Source: Nocardia cerradoensis NBRC 101014
Lineage (GTDB): Bacteria > Actinomycetota > Actinomycetes > Mycobacteriales > Mycobacteriaceae
NCBI RefSeq assembly: GCF_000308535.1
Contig: NZ_BAFW01000146.1
Location: 100,389-164,388, forward strand
Direction of reading: 5' to 3'
Length of the DNA: 64,000 nt
The notes under the pieces are model-generated. The model was not told the DNA's origin. It worked only from the letters and a program-made list of their open reading frames with translations, and ran no database searches. The translations under genes were made by a program, and so were the position numbers. This document shows, one piece after another, positions 42,733 to 51,413 of the stretch (its first letter is position 1; every line of letters begins with the position of its first letter).

Positions 42733-43917
42733 CTATCGCGCCGTGACCGGCGCAGCCGCCCGCTCGGTGTCGAGCGCGGCGACGTCGTCGGCGACCATCT
42801 TGTGGAACACCTGTCCCGGCAATTCGTTTCGCCCGTAGATCAGTTCATCGACCTGTCCGTGTGCCGCGTTGGCCGTGATCGTCTTGGTGACGAACCAGTC
42901 TTCGGCGTGCAGCGTCTCCATCAGCAGATCCCAGTTCTTCTGCAGCATCCGCTCCTCCCGTGGCGTCTGCGGTTTTCCGGGCGACAGCAGCCGGATGGTG
43001 CAGTAGCTGACGTTCGGATCCTGGGCATCGGGAACGATGGTCCAGATCTCGAAGTGGTTGGGCTCGGTGACCAGCATGGTGCCGGGATAGATCGTGTAGT
43101 TCGCGAGCGAGTAGTCGCGGACGTCGAAAGAGTCGGGATCGGCGTCACGCACCTCGGTGATGGACTTGCGCGCCACCACCAGCCGCCATGAACGGCCGAC
43201 CGGATCGAAGGCGGTGATGTTGCCCTCGAGGTAGTTGCAGACCGTCTTGGTGTGCAACTGGCACAGATGGTAAGAGTCCTGGACTCCGTCGACCGCGATC
43301 TTCCAGTTCATGTCCAATCGCCAGGTCTCCTTGCGTACCTGGAAGGACTCGCCCATGCCGGTGTCCGTGACCTCGGCATCGTGCTTGTCGCCCAGAATCG
43401 CGGCGATATTCAGTTCGGCGCCGGCGGTCGGCACGACCCAGACCAGTCCATGGCGTACCTCGCACGGAAATTCGACCAGCCCGTACTCGGCGCGATCCAT
43501 ACCGTCGAACCCCTCGGCGTGCGGAATACCGCGCAACGACCCGTCCTTGCCGTAGGACCAGTTGTGATACGGACACGCGAACACGCGCTTACATCCGGTC
43601 TCGGCGAATTCGACGCGGGATCCGCGGTGACGGCAGACGTTGGCGAATGCCTTGACGCTGCCGTCGTTCTGCCGGACCACCAGCAGCGGTGTGCCGATCA
43701 GTTCGGTGGTCAGGAAATCACCGGCCTTCGCCAGCTCGTCGACGTGCGCCACGATGTGCGGAAAACGGCGCACCACATCGCGCTCCTTGACCGCGAGATC
43801 CGGATCGTCGAAGACTGAAAACGGTACGCGGAGAAGCTCTTCCGCGTAATCGGTGGTGTTGTTGTCCACATGGGCGATGAGCCTGCGCGTGAGGCTGATC
43901 TTCTCGTCGCGATCCAT
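42733..43917 (-). CDS. Rieske non-haem iron oxygenase, alpha subunit
   Basis: 394 residues from ATG 43917. The [2Fe-2S] Rieske ligands are C95-x-H97 (CRHRG) and C115-xx-H118 (CPYHNW). The mononuclear iron site is H217 and H222 with D214 in DSYHLCQLH; a distal Asp lies near the C-terminus (TLHAED region). This is the aromatic-ring-hydroxylating alpha-subunit type; no beta subunit gene is adjacent, so it may be an alpha-only monooxygenase or dioxygenase. First gene of a minus-strand operon with crotonase, thioesterase and CoA-transferase, divergent from a TetR gene. The reductase at 21.8 kb or FprB could supply electrons. Confidence 0.93.
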   Translation of the reverse strand: MDRDEKISLTRRLIAHVDNNTTDYAEELLRVPFSVFDDPDLAVKERDVVRRFPHIVAHVDELAKAGDFLTTELIGTPLLVVRQNDGSVKAFANVCRHRGSRVEFAETGCKRVFACPYHNWSYGKDGSLRGIPHAEGFDGMDRAEYGLVEFPCEVRHGLVWVVPTAGAELNIAAILGDKHDAEVTDTGMGESFQVRKETWRLDMNWKIAVDGVQDSYHLCQLHTKTVCNYLEGNITAFDPVGRSWRLVVARKSITEVRDADPDSFDVRDYSLANYTIYPGTMLVTEPNHFEIWTIVPDAQDPNVSYCTIRLLSPGKPQTPREERMLQKNWDLLMETLHAEDWFVTKTITANAAHGQVDELIYGRNELPGQVFHKMVADDVAALDTERAAAPVTAR

Positions 43918-43936
43918 GCTCCGAGAGTGGCACACG

Positions 43937-43951
43937 AGACAATCATTGTCT
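43937..43951. promoter_or_regulatory. palindromic operator for the adjacent TetR regulator
   Basis: AGACAAT-C-ATTGTCT is a perfect 15-bp palindrome, followed by a further half AGTGTCT. It lies 20 nt from the Rieske start and 45 nt from the divergent TetR start, a typical TetR autoregulatory position. It is unrelated to the 23-bp cluster operator next to it. Confidence 0.6.
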
Positions 43952-43956
43952 AGTGT

Positions 43957-43979
43957 CTTATCTAAAGGTTTTCGATTCT
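43957..43979. promoter_or_regulatory. operator E, degenerate copy
   Basis: CTTATCT (43957-43963), spacer AAAGGTTTT, CGATTCT (43973-43979). Core ATCT...GATT and the AAAGGT spacer match the reverse complement of site C. In the Rieske/TetR divergent promoter. Confidence 0.4.
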
Positions 43980-43995
43980 CCGAGAACTTGGTACG

Positions 43996-44604
43996 GTGCT
44001 CACCGTGACTGGACGCGGCACCGACACCGAGCGCCCGGCCGATACCCGATCGGCCATCCTGGCCGCAGCCGAATCCTGTTTCGCCCGCCTCGGCATCGCG
44101 GGCACCACCATGGAGGATGTGGCGAAGGCCGCGTCGAGCTCCCGGGCGACGGTGTACCGCTATTTCGCCGATCGCGACGCCCTGGTGACCGAGTCGGTGG
44201 TCCGCCGCGCCCGCGCCAACATGGATTCCGCGCGTGCATTCATCGCTCGTCACCCGACCATCGAAGACAGCATCGTCGAGGGCATCTGCGAGGACGTCCG
44301 GCGCGGTCGCCGTGACCCGATGGTGCATCAGCTGGTCTCGCCGGCGGAGATGGTGCTCGCGGCGCGGTTACTCACCGAATCCGGGCGGGCCGTGGAGCTG
44401 ACGTACGAATTATGGGAGCCCGTTCTCGCCCGGGCTCAGGCCGCCGGCGCTTTGCGCGCCGATCTCGACATCCGCCTGCTGTGCGAATGGATATCGGAAT
44501 TGGAGATCTACTACATCAGCCGCGGTTCGACCGCAGACGCCGAAGATCTCGACCATATTCGCGCGCGGCTGCGCACCTTCCTGCTTCCGGCACTACTCCC
44601 CTGA
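43996..44604 (+). CDS. TetR/AcrR-family transcriptional regulator
   Basis: 202 residues from GTG 43996, or 199 from GTG 44005. Helix-turn-helix at about 17-62 (AILAAAESCFARLGIAGTTM, then EDVAKAASSSRATVYRYFAD). The C-terminal domain is helical with no recognised ligand signature. It is divergent from the Rieske operon with a 78-nt shared promoter that contains a perfect 15-bp palindrome, so local control of that operon is likely. Confidence 0.9.
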   Translation: MLTVTGRGTDTERPADTRSAILAAAESCFARLGIAGTTMEDVAKAASSSRATVYRYFADRDALVTESVVRRARANMDSARAFIARHPTIEDSIVEGICEDVRRGRRDPMVHQLVSPAEMVLAARLLTESGRAVELTYELWEPVLARAQAAGALRADLDIRLLCEWISELEIYYISRGSTADAEDLDHIRARLRTFLLPALLP

Positions 44605-44653
44605 TTCGGCCGAGCGCAATACGGTCCGCAACCATCTGCCGGCACGTAGGTTC

Positions 44654-44676
44654 CTTACCTATGATCGATAGATTAA
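44654..44676. promoter_or_regulatory. operator J overlapping the lipase start codon
   Basis: CTTACCT (44654-44660), 9-nt spacer ATGATCGAT that includes the lipase start codon, AGATTAA (44670-44676). The spacer is nearly identical to that of site H. Because the site overlaps translation start, chance similarity is possible. Confidence 0.35.
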
Positions 44677-45596
44677 TTCGGCGTCGTCACCGACGCCTGG
44701 CCGCGGTCGGCGCGCTGGTAGCAGGCGCGCTGGCCGTCGCGGCGACGTCGGCCGCAGGTACTCCTGATTACGGTCCGCCACAAACGAATTGGGAAGCGGC
44801 ACTGGCCTATTCGGTGACGAATCCCGAAGCCCTGCCGACAGGTATGAACGATCCCGGCTGCCGACCCGCTCCGGCACACCCGCGACCGGTGATCTTGATC
44901 AATGGGGCGTTTCTCGACAGCTACGCGAACTGGGCGATGTATTCTCCTCGATTGCGGGCCGAAGGCTACTGCGTGTTCGGGCTGAACTACGGAGGCCCGG
45001 CCGCCGGCCCCTTCCATCAGATGGGCGATCTCCGTGAATCCGCGCGGGAAATCGGCGCATTCGTCGATCGGGTGCGCGCGGCGACCGGCAGCGATCGGGT
45101 CGATCTGGTGGGCTATTCGGAGGGAGGTCTGGTGCCGTTCTACTACCTCAACATGCTCGGCGGGGCACCGCGAGTGGATACCATGATCAGCCTCGACTCA
45201 CCGGTCCGGGGCATGAGCGGCTACGGCGTGCTGGCCGAGATCTCGGCACTTCCAGGTGGTCCACAAGCACTCGGATCGGTCCTGCCTGCGGCCCGCGACG
45301 GGGCGGCCGGCTCGGCGTTCATCGACGAGATATCCGCCGGCGGGCAAACGCGTCCTGAAGTCCGGTACGTCACGATCACCTCGCGCGCAGATCTCGTCGT
45401 CGCGCCCGAGGAGGCCCGGTTGCCGTCGGCACCCAACGTTTCCGAGGTCGTCGTCCAGGACAACTGCCCGCAGGACCAGGTTTTCCACGGCTCGGTGATC
45501 TACGACGACATCACACTGCGACTGGTACTCAACGCGTTGGATCCGGCGAACGCTGTTGCTCCGGTTTGTCATCCGGTGCTGCCGGTCGTGAACTGA
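44661..45596 (+). CDS. secreted lipase/esterase (alpha/beta hydrolase)
   Basis: 311 residues from ATG 44661. A signal peptide is evident: basic MIDRLIRRRHRR, hydrophobic core to about residue 30, cleavage near AAG. The mature part has VILINGAFLDSYANW, nucleophile elbow GYSEGG (S153), Asp in TSRADLVV and His in DQVFHGSV, typical of extracellular actinobacterial triacylglycerol lipases; four Cys may form disulphides. Located between the TetR gene and the mce operon, it could release lipids outside the cell for import by Mce. Confidence 0.88.
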   Translation: MIDRLIRRRHRRLAAVGALVAGALAVAATSAAGTPDYGPPQTNWEAALAYSVTNPEALPTGMNDPGCRPAPAHPRPVILINGAFLDSYANWAMYSPRLRAEGYCVFGLNYGGPAAGPFHQMGDLRESAREIGAFVDRVRAATGSDRVDLVGYSEGGLVPFYYLNMLGGAPRVDTMISLDSPVRGMSGYGVLAEISALPGGPQALGSVLPAARDGAAGSAFIDEISAGGQTRPEVRYVTITSRADLVVAPEEARLPSAPNVSEVVVQDNCPQDQVFHGSVIYDDITLRLVLNALDPANAVAPVCHPVLPVVN

Positions 45597-45605
45597 GTGA
45601 TGACC

Positions 45606-45646
45606 ACCGGTCCGGTGACCGCCTCCGCGACGTGCACCGGACCGGT
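45606..45646. terminator. hairpin between convergent lipase and mce operons
   Basis: 12-bp stem ACCGGTCCGGTG (45606-45617) with its complement at 45635-45646 and a 17-nt loop, followed by TCTT. Ten nt after the lipase stop. Confidence 0.55.
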
Positions 45647-45652
45647 TCTTCG

Positions 45653-46321
45653 TCACCGGGGAGCGTTCGCACCGCCCAGCGCGGACCCGACACCGCCGAT
45701 ATCGGTGATGGTCCAGTTGTGGTGACTGTCCAGGCTGAGCTGATAGGTCGCGGTGGACTGAATCCCCTCCGGCGCCTGGCTGTTCTTGGTCATCACGCTG
45801 ACGAAACAATCCACGGCGTAGATGCCGTTGTCGTGCGAACGCATTTTGGCGGCAACGGGTTTCGCCGTCGACACCCATTGCAGCGGAGTGATGATCTGTT
45901 CCATCGACCCGGCGGCCTGGGTCAGACGGTTGGACAGTTCCGGGCTGGTGCCCTTGGTCAGACGGGTTCGCCACGCGGCGAGATCCTGGAAGTTCATCTC
46001 CGCCGCCGCAGTCGCGTAATCCAGCGCGACCTGTTCGGCGTGGGCGGTATCGGCGCGCTCGGCCCCGGCGGCGGCGATCTGATCGGTTTTGTCGTTCAGC
46101 TGCCAGCCCAGTACCGCGACCGCGGCCGCCAGCACGAGGACGAGCGCCGCGACAGCGACGGTTTTCAGCTTGATCGACGACTCTCCGGTCCGGCGCCCCC
46201 GGCGCAAGATCGACGACAGCGGGGTAGACCGTCGCTCGGCGACACCCTCCGGCTCGGCGGGCGTTGTGTTGGCGGTGTCGGTGGGCTCGGGGTCGGTCAG
46301 TACGGCAGTGGTATCGGTCAT
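45653..46321 (-). CDS. Mce-associated membrane protein
   Basis: 222 residues. A Pro/Thr-rich cytoplasmic N-terminus (1-50) is followed by one transmembrane helix (VAVAALVLVLAAAVAVLGW, about 54-74) and a periplasmic domain ending WTITDIGGVG. This is the architecture of Mas proteins encoded after mce operons, which are thought to stabilise the Mce complex. It is 57 nt downstream of mceF and ends the operon. Confidence 0.85.
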   Translation of the reverse strand: MTDTTAVLTDPEPTDTANTTPAEPEGVAERRSTPLSSILRRGRRTGESSIKLKTVAVAALVLVLAAAVAVLGWQLNDKTDQIAAAGAERADTAHAEQVALDYATAAAEMNFQDLAAWRTRLTKGTSPELSNRLTQAAGSMEQIITPLQWVSTAKPVAAKMRSHDNGIYAVDCFVSVMTKNSQAPEGIQSTATYQLSLDSHHNWTITDIGGVGSALGGANAPR

Positions 46322-46378
46322 GATGCCTTCTTCGAACGGGGGTGGTCACTGAGTGCGTGGTCGGCGCGGGTTCAGGGG

Positions 46379-47335
46379 CTACCTCCCCGGTGGTCGGATG
46401 TGCACGGTGACGGCGTCGCCCGACTCGGTGGAGGCGAGCGCGTTGTCGAGGAACCGTCCGACATCGACGGTCGACATCGCCGCGGCTCCGGCGCGCACGC
46501 CGGGCAGTAGGTCGACACCGAGGGTGTGCAGATCGCCGGAACTCTTGTCCAGGAACGACTGCAGCGCGTCGATCAGCGGCGCCGCACCGTCCTCGATACT
46601 CGTCAGTGGTCCGAACGAGGCGGCGAAGTGCACACCGCCGAGCACATCGGTGAATCCTGACCCGAAGGCGGCGAGCGTGGGGGTGGCTCCGGCGAGATCG
46701 CCGGGGACGGTGTCGGTGCTCTGCAGCAGCGGCTGCAGCGCCGTGAGCAGCTGTGTCAGATCGCCCGCCCGCTGGGTGAGCGTCTTTGCGAGCAGCTCAC
46801 CGGCCCGCGACAGATCGTTCAGGACCCACGGATCCTCCGGTAGCGCGACGTCGACGGTTTCGAAGATCTCCCGGATGCGTTCGGGCTCAACCTGTTCCAG
46901 CATCCGCGTGAGGCGGGCCGACAATTCCTGGAAGGTGGTCGGCACCACGACGTGCGCGGCGGGAACTCTCGCCCCGTCCTCGAGATAGGGGCCCCGCTCC
47001 GTGGCCGGTTGAACGGCCAGGTATGCCTCGCCCAGCGCCGACAGATTGTCCACCCGGAATCGGCTGTCCACCGGGATGCGATAGCCGTCGTCGTAATTCC
47101 AGGAAATTTCGGCACGGTCCGCCGAGGCAGTGACCGCGGTGACGTGCCCGATGGCGACGCCGCGCAACAGCACCCGCGAACCGACCACCAGCCCGTTGGT
47201 GTCAGGGACGGACATGCCGGCGGTTCGGATGTGCTGGAACGCTCCGGTTTCCAATCCGATGTGGTTCAGGTAGACGAACGAGGACGCGGCGATGGCTACC
47301 ATACCCGCGACCGACGCGACGGTTTTCAGGTTCAT
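46379..47335 (-). CDS. mceF: MceF-type substrate-binding protein
   Basis: 318 residues from ATG 47335. One N-terminal hydrophobic segment (about 4-24), then the MCE/MlaD domain with the ring-forming beta-barrel: VGSRVLLRGVAIGHVTAV, VDSRFRVDNLSALGEAYLAVQP. The C-terminal half is helical and probably builds the channel needle. Sixth mce gene; the start overlaps the mceE stop by ATGA. Part of a transporter for hydrophobic substrates such as sterols or fatty acids; this operon's cargo is unknown. Confidence 0.9.
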   Translation of the reverse strand: MNLKTVASVAGMVAIAASSFVYLNHIGLETGAFQHIRTAGMSVPDTNGLVVGSRVLLRGVAIGHVTAVTASADRAEISWNYDDGYRIPVDSRFRVDNLSALGEAYLAVQPATERGPYLEDGARVPAAHVVVPTTFQELSARLTRMLEQVEPERIREIFETVDVALPEDPWVLNDLSRAGELLAKTLTQRAGDLTQLLTALQPLLQSTDTVPGDLAGATPTLAAFGSGFTDVLGGVHFAASFGPLTSIEDGAAPLIDALQSFLDKSSGDLHTLGVDLLPGVRAGAAAMSTVDVGRFLDNALASTESGDAVTVHIRPPGR

Positions 47336-48336
47336 TTCACTGCCCCCAGCATGCGCAGCAGATTCTCCACGTCCGCCACGATCCGGTCGCCGTGGTCGGT
47401 ATCGATGGAGCGAATGTTCACCGACGGGTCCTGCACGAACGGCAGCAGGGTGGTGCGCAGGAACTCCGACAGCTTCGCTGAATCCGCGGGGGCTCGGTCC
47501 CAGATGTCGCGCCCGATGCCGCCGGTTTCGGCGAGCGAATTGAACAGCGGCACCAGCCACAAACCGCCTTCGTACACGCTGCCGACCGAGGGCAGAATCT
47601 GGCTGATGTAGGAGACGATGCTCACAGCGGTCCGCCGCCAATAGTGTTCGGTTTGTTGCCCGAACAATGTCGCCAAGGTTTGACCTTTCGCATCGATCGC
47701 ACCGCCGGTGGCCTGAAAACCGTTGAGCATGCGGTCGATTTCGTGGGTGTCGCCGGCCAGATCACGCATATCGCCCGCGACCACGGAGGCCAATCGCTGC
47801 ACGTCGCGAGGTTGCGGCATGACGGTGTTGATTCCGGTCATGGCATCCTCGATCTTCTGGATGCTGCCGCCGTTGACGAAGTAGGCGAGCACCGCCATGG
47901 TGTCCTCCAGTTGCGGCGGTGAGCTCGTGTGGTCGACGGTCACGGTCGCTCCCGGCCCCAGGTAGGGGCCTTGGACGACCGGTCCGTGATCGAGCGCGAT
48001 ATACGTGTCCCCCAGCAGCGTGTTCTGCCGGATTACCGCGCGTACGTCGGCGGGTACCTTCGTCCCGTCCTTGACGTGGGTGCTTACTTTCACGAATTTT
48101 CCTGATGCGGTGAGGTTTTCGACCTCGCCGACTCGTAGGCCGTCCATCATCACGTCGGCCCCGGTCGGCAGATTCATCGTGCTCACGAACTGGAGGTCGA
48201 GTTGGTAGCCCGCGCCGACGCCACCCCGCACCGAGGGCAAATCATCCGGCCCGACCGAGCAGGCGCTGGTGACCATCAGGCTGCAGCCGAGGGCAGCGGC
48301 GACCGCACCCGTCTTCCATTGTGTGGTCGTCTTCAT
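47332..48336 (-). CDS. mceE: MceE-type lipoprotein (LprK-like)
   Basis: 334 residues from ATG 48336. The lipobox VTSAC gives lipidation at C26, as expected for MceE. The MCE domain follows (TGADVMMDGLRVGEVENL, VIRQNTLLGDTYIAL), then a helical domain. Four-nt overlaps with mceD and mceF. In mycobacteria the E protein anchors the complex to the membrane's outer face. Confidence 0.92.
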   Translation of the reverse strand: MKTTTQWKTGAVAAALGCSLMVTSACSVGPDDLPSVRGGVGAGYQLDLQFVSTMNLPTGADVMMDGLRVGEVENLTASGKFVKVSTHVKDGTKVPADVRAVIRQNTLLGDTYIALDHGPVVQGPYLGPGATVTVDHTSSPPQLEDTMAVLAYFVNGGSIQKIEDAMTGINTVMPQPRDVQRLASVVAGDMRDLAGDTHEIDRMLNGFQATGGAIDAKGQTLATLFGQQTEHYWRRTAVSIVSYISQILPSVGSVYEGGLWLVPLFNSLAETGGIGRDIWDRAPADSAKLSEFLRTTLLPFVQDPSVNIRSIDTDHGDRIVADVENLLRMLGAVK

Positions 48337-49430
48337 CGCTGCCCTTTCGCGAGCACCATGTCCAACAGGTCGGCGATCGGTACCTGCACGTGGCCCTGGT
48401 CGGCCGAGCAGCTTCCGGGCGCCACCTGGTTCGCCGCCGCGCACAGCTCGGGCGCCGCGGGCGAATCGAGCTGCACCGTGGGCGGGCGATAGTCGATGGA
48501 CATCCCGCCGTCGTTCGCCGCCTGCTGCCGCAGCATCGACGCCACCGGCGGAATAGAATCCAGCAGGCTCGCAATGTCTTTGGAGCGACTCGCGGCCAGG
48601 TGGATGACGTCGGCGACCGGGCCCTGCAGCAGCGGCCAGAGGTCCCCGCCGTAGTTGGTCTGGATGTCGTGGAGCAGGTTGACCAGCCAGCCGACGCCCA
48701 CGCAGACGTCGACCACACCGGGCCACAGGTCGATGCCTGCATTCACCACTTCTGGCATCTGGTCCAGGATCGATCGGATCGCCGGCCACCGTTGCAATGC
48801 CTCGTCGGTGAGTGGCGCCATGTTCTGGATGATGGCGCCGATATCGGCGGTCAGCCGGTCCGGGCTCGCCGCCGCCGCGGAGGCGTGCAGCATCATCGAC
48901 CGCGCATTATCGCCCTGGCCTCGCAGCGCCTGTTCGAACCCGGCGACGGCCTTCTCGAAACTGTCCTTGCTGTTGTTCGGGCTCAGCGCGTCGATGAAAT
49001 CCGCTGCCGATCCGGCGATTTCGGAGATGCTCTTCGGGGTGAAGCTGTGGTCTTCGGGAATGCAGTGTCCCGCAGTCAGTTCCGGACCGGACCGGTAGTT
49101 GCCGACCAGTTCCACGCTGCGATCGGCGAGGATCGACTTCGACCGTGTCACCGCGCGCACGTCGGCCGGGAACCGGCGGCCACCGTCGAGCGAGAACGTC
49201 ACCTCGACGTGATCGCCCGCCGGCCGGATCCGCTCTACCCGTCCGACCTGCAGACCCATCTGCGTTATCGGATTTCCAGGGTAGAGCCCGATCGCGTCCG
49301 GCATCTGCGCGCAGAAGCCCGATTGCGGTTGCGGGCCGGTCGGTTCGACGACGGTGAAGCCGACGCCGCCGATCAGTGCCAGCGATACGACCGCGCCGGT
49401 GCCGATCAGATATTTCCTACTCATCTTCAT
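48333..49430 (-). CDS. mceD: MceD-type substrate-binding protein
   Basis: 365 residues from ATG 49430, 1 nt after the mceC stop. Short N-terminal membrane segment (about 8-26), MCE domain (YPGNPITQMGLQVGRVERI, AVTRSKSILADRSVELVGN), long helical region and a Cys-containing tail (ELCAAANQVAPGSC). Fourth mce gene of the operon. Confidence 0.9.
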   Translation of the reverse strand: MKMSRKYLIGTGAVVSLALIGGVGFTVVEPTGPQPQSGFCAQMPDAIGLYPGNPITQMGLQVGRVERIRPAGDHVEVTFSLDGGRRFPADVRAVTRSKSILADRSVELVGNYRSGPELTAGHCIPEDHSFTPKSISEIAGSAADFIDALSPNNSKDSFEKAVAGFEQALRGQGDNARSMMLHASAAAASPDRLTADIGAIIQNMAPLTDEALQRWPAIRSILDQMPEVVNAGIDLWPGVVDVCVGVGWLVNLLHDIQTNYGGDLWPLLQGPVADVIHLAASRSKDIASLLDSIPPVASMLRQQAANDGGMSIDYRPPTVQLDSPAAPELCAAANQVAPGSCSADQGHVQVPIADLLDMVLAKGQR

Positions 49431-49431
49431 C

Positions 49432-50415
49432 TCAGCACGTCCGACCGGGGAGAGGAATACAGACATTCGATGCCAGGATCGTGCCTCCGGAGACCGTGGC
49501 GAGCCCCTGCGGGGTGAGCCAGGCCTCGAGCTGTGCGCGCAGGCCCTGCAACTTGTCGATCGCGGGTCCCATGGTGGTGTCGAGACTTTCGATCGACTTC
49601 TTCACCTGGTCGACGACGGCGCGCACCTGGTCCTTGTGATCGAGGTAGAACTTCATCTCCGGCTGCACCCGCATCAGCACATCGCCGAGCAGGCTGTAGG
49701 CCTCGTTGAATCCGACATGCGCGTTGTTGTAGGTGGAGACGACGATGTCTATTTGGCGGATGAGGTCGAAGACGAAGTCGCGGTTGGTATCGAACGACTT
49801 CAGATATTCCGAAGCCAGTCCGGTGATCTGCTCGATCTGGCTGCGCTGGCGGTCCATCACCGCGGCGATGCTGTTCATACCGGAGATCAGAGAACCCACC
49901 GAGGTCGAATTGTGTTGCAACGCTTGGGCGACCTGGTCGATATTGGCGTCGACGGTGGCACCGTCGACCTTGTCGGTCACGTGCGGCGCCGCTTGCAGCA
50001 CATCGCCGATCGAGTAGGGCACTGTGACGTGATCGACGGGTATCACGCGCGACCCGAGCGGAGTGCGGCCGAGCGGAACGACGGTGACCGCGTATCCGCC
50101 GACCGGGGTCAGCATCCGCACCTCGACGTGTGAGTCGTCGCCGATGAAGGTGTCGTCGGAGACCTGCGCCTCCACCAGAACCGTATCCGGGCGGAACGAG
50201 ACCTTGGTGACCTTGCCGACGGTGATGCCGGCCACCCGGACCTCCTGGCCGGTGGACAGCGCCGCGGCGTCGGTGGTCTCGAACGCCACGGTGCGCTGCC
50301 CGACCGGGTGGGTGTAGAAGAGTGTGGTCGCACCGAGGGCGACCACCGCGGTCGCGACGACGACCGTCCCGAGCAGGGTTTCACTCGCCACGATGCGGCG
50401 TATCACTTGGCGCAT
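49432..50415 (-). CDS. mceC: MceC-type substrate-binding protein
   Basis: 327 residues. N-terminal membrane segment (about 14-33), MCE domain (ALSTGQEVRVAGITVGKVT, DDSHVEVRMLTPVGGYAV) and helical domain. It starts inside the last codons of mceB (13-nt overlap). No long Pro-rich tail, unlike some mycobacterial MceC proteins. Third mce gene. Confidence 0.9.
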   Translation of the reverse strand: MRQVIRRIVASETLLGTVVVATAVVALGATTLFYTHPVGQRTVAFETTDAAALSTGQEVRVAGITVGKVTKVSFRPDTVLVEAQVSDDTFIGDDSHVEVRMLTPVGGYAVTVVPLGRTPLGSRVIPVDHVTVPYSIGDVLQAAPHVTDKVDGATVDANIDQVAQALQHNSTSVGSLISGMNSIAAVMDRQRSQIEQITGLASEYLKSFDTNRDFVFDLIRQIDIVVSTYNNAHVGFNEAYSLLGDVLMRVQPEMKFYLDHKDQVRAVVDQVKKSIESLDTTMGPAIDKLQGLRAQLEAWLTPQGLATVSGGTILASNVCIPLPGRTC

Positions 50416-51413
50416 ACCACGACCTCGCTCCCGTTCAGCAAAATCTTGACCTCCGTGGGCAATTGGGCGACGCCGTGTGTGCAGTTCATTGCCGCCGGCG
50501 CGGCCGACGTCTGCGGTAGTTGCAGGCCGGCGAACGCCACCGGCAGCAGTCGCAGCGCATCTGCGGCCTGCGGCAGGGAGGCGAAAGCCTGGGTCAGCAA
50601 CTTGTCGACATCGACGTCGCGAGAGAACCCGAGTTCGGTGATCAACTGATGGACCGGGGTGAGGAATTCCGGTCCGAACTTCGCAGTTTTCGGGAATTCA
50701 CTCAGCACGGTCATCGCCTTCGCGATGGGAAAGCTCAGTGATCGCATGAACTCGATGACCTGTGGCGACTTTCCGCCCATCGAATCCGATATCCGCGACA
50801 GATTCGTGACCAGTGCGGAGATGACTTGTTCGCGGTCGTGCGCCAGATCGGCGAGCTTCTGAACACTGTCCAGCATGGGCGCCAGACCGGAGCCGTCGCC
50901 CTGCAACAGCGTGATGGCGTTCTGCATGAAGGTGTTGATCTCGTCCGTGCTCATCGTGCTCAGCACGGGCTGCAAGCCGTTGAACAATTGGGTGATATCG
51001 AACGAGGGCCGGGTCCGGTCGGTGCCCAGATGTCCCACCGGACGGCCCGGTTGATCCGGTTCTTCGAGATCGACGTATCGAATTCCGGTGAGGTTCTGGT
51101 ACTTCACGGCCAGGACTGTGTTGTCGAGTAGTCGATATGGTGCTTCCAGCGAAAACGTGACATCGGCGATGCTCGCCCCGTTCTTCCGGACGAGATCGAT
51201 GGCCGAGATCTTGCCGATCCGAACTCCTTTGGTCCGGATGTCACCGTTGACGTGCAGCCCGGAAACATCGGTGAACTCGGCGGAGTAGCTACGCGTCTCA
51301 CCATGCACCGGATTCTTGATCGCGCTGAGGATGATCGAGAACAACACCACCGCAAGCACCGCGGCGACACCGAGCTTCCCCAGCGTAACCACCAATTTCG
51401 TGCGCGGGCTCAT
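50403..51413 (-). CDS. mceB: MceB-type substrate-binding protein
   Basis: 336 residues. N-terminal membrane segment (about 12-31), MCE domain (DVSGLHVNGDIRTKGVRIG, LAVKYQNLTGIRYVDLEEP) and a helical domain. Start overlaps the mceA stop as ATGA. Second mce gene; by analogy it forms one position in a hetero-hexameric MceABCDEF tunnel. Confidence 0.9.
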   Translation of the reverse strand: MSPRTKLVVTLGKLGVAAVLAVVLFSIILSAIKNPVHGETRSYSAEFTDVSGLHVNGDIRTKGVRIGKISAIDLVRKNGASIADVTFSLEAPYRLLDNTVLAVKYQNLTGIRYVDLEEPDQPGRPVGHLGTDRTRPSFDITQLFNGLQPVLSTMSTDEINTFMQNAITLLQGDGSGLAPMLDSVQKLADLAHDREQVISALVTNLSRISDSMGGKSPQVIEFMRSLSFPIAKAMTVLSEFPKTAKFGPEFLTPVHQLITELGFSRDVDVDKLLTQAFASLPQAADALRLLPVAFAGLQLPQTSAAPAAMNCTHGVAQLPTEVKILLNGSEVVVCAK

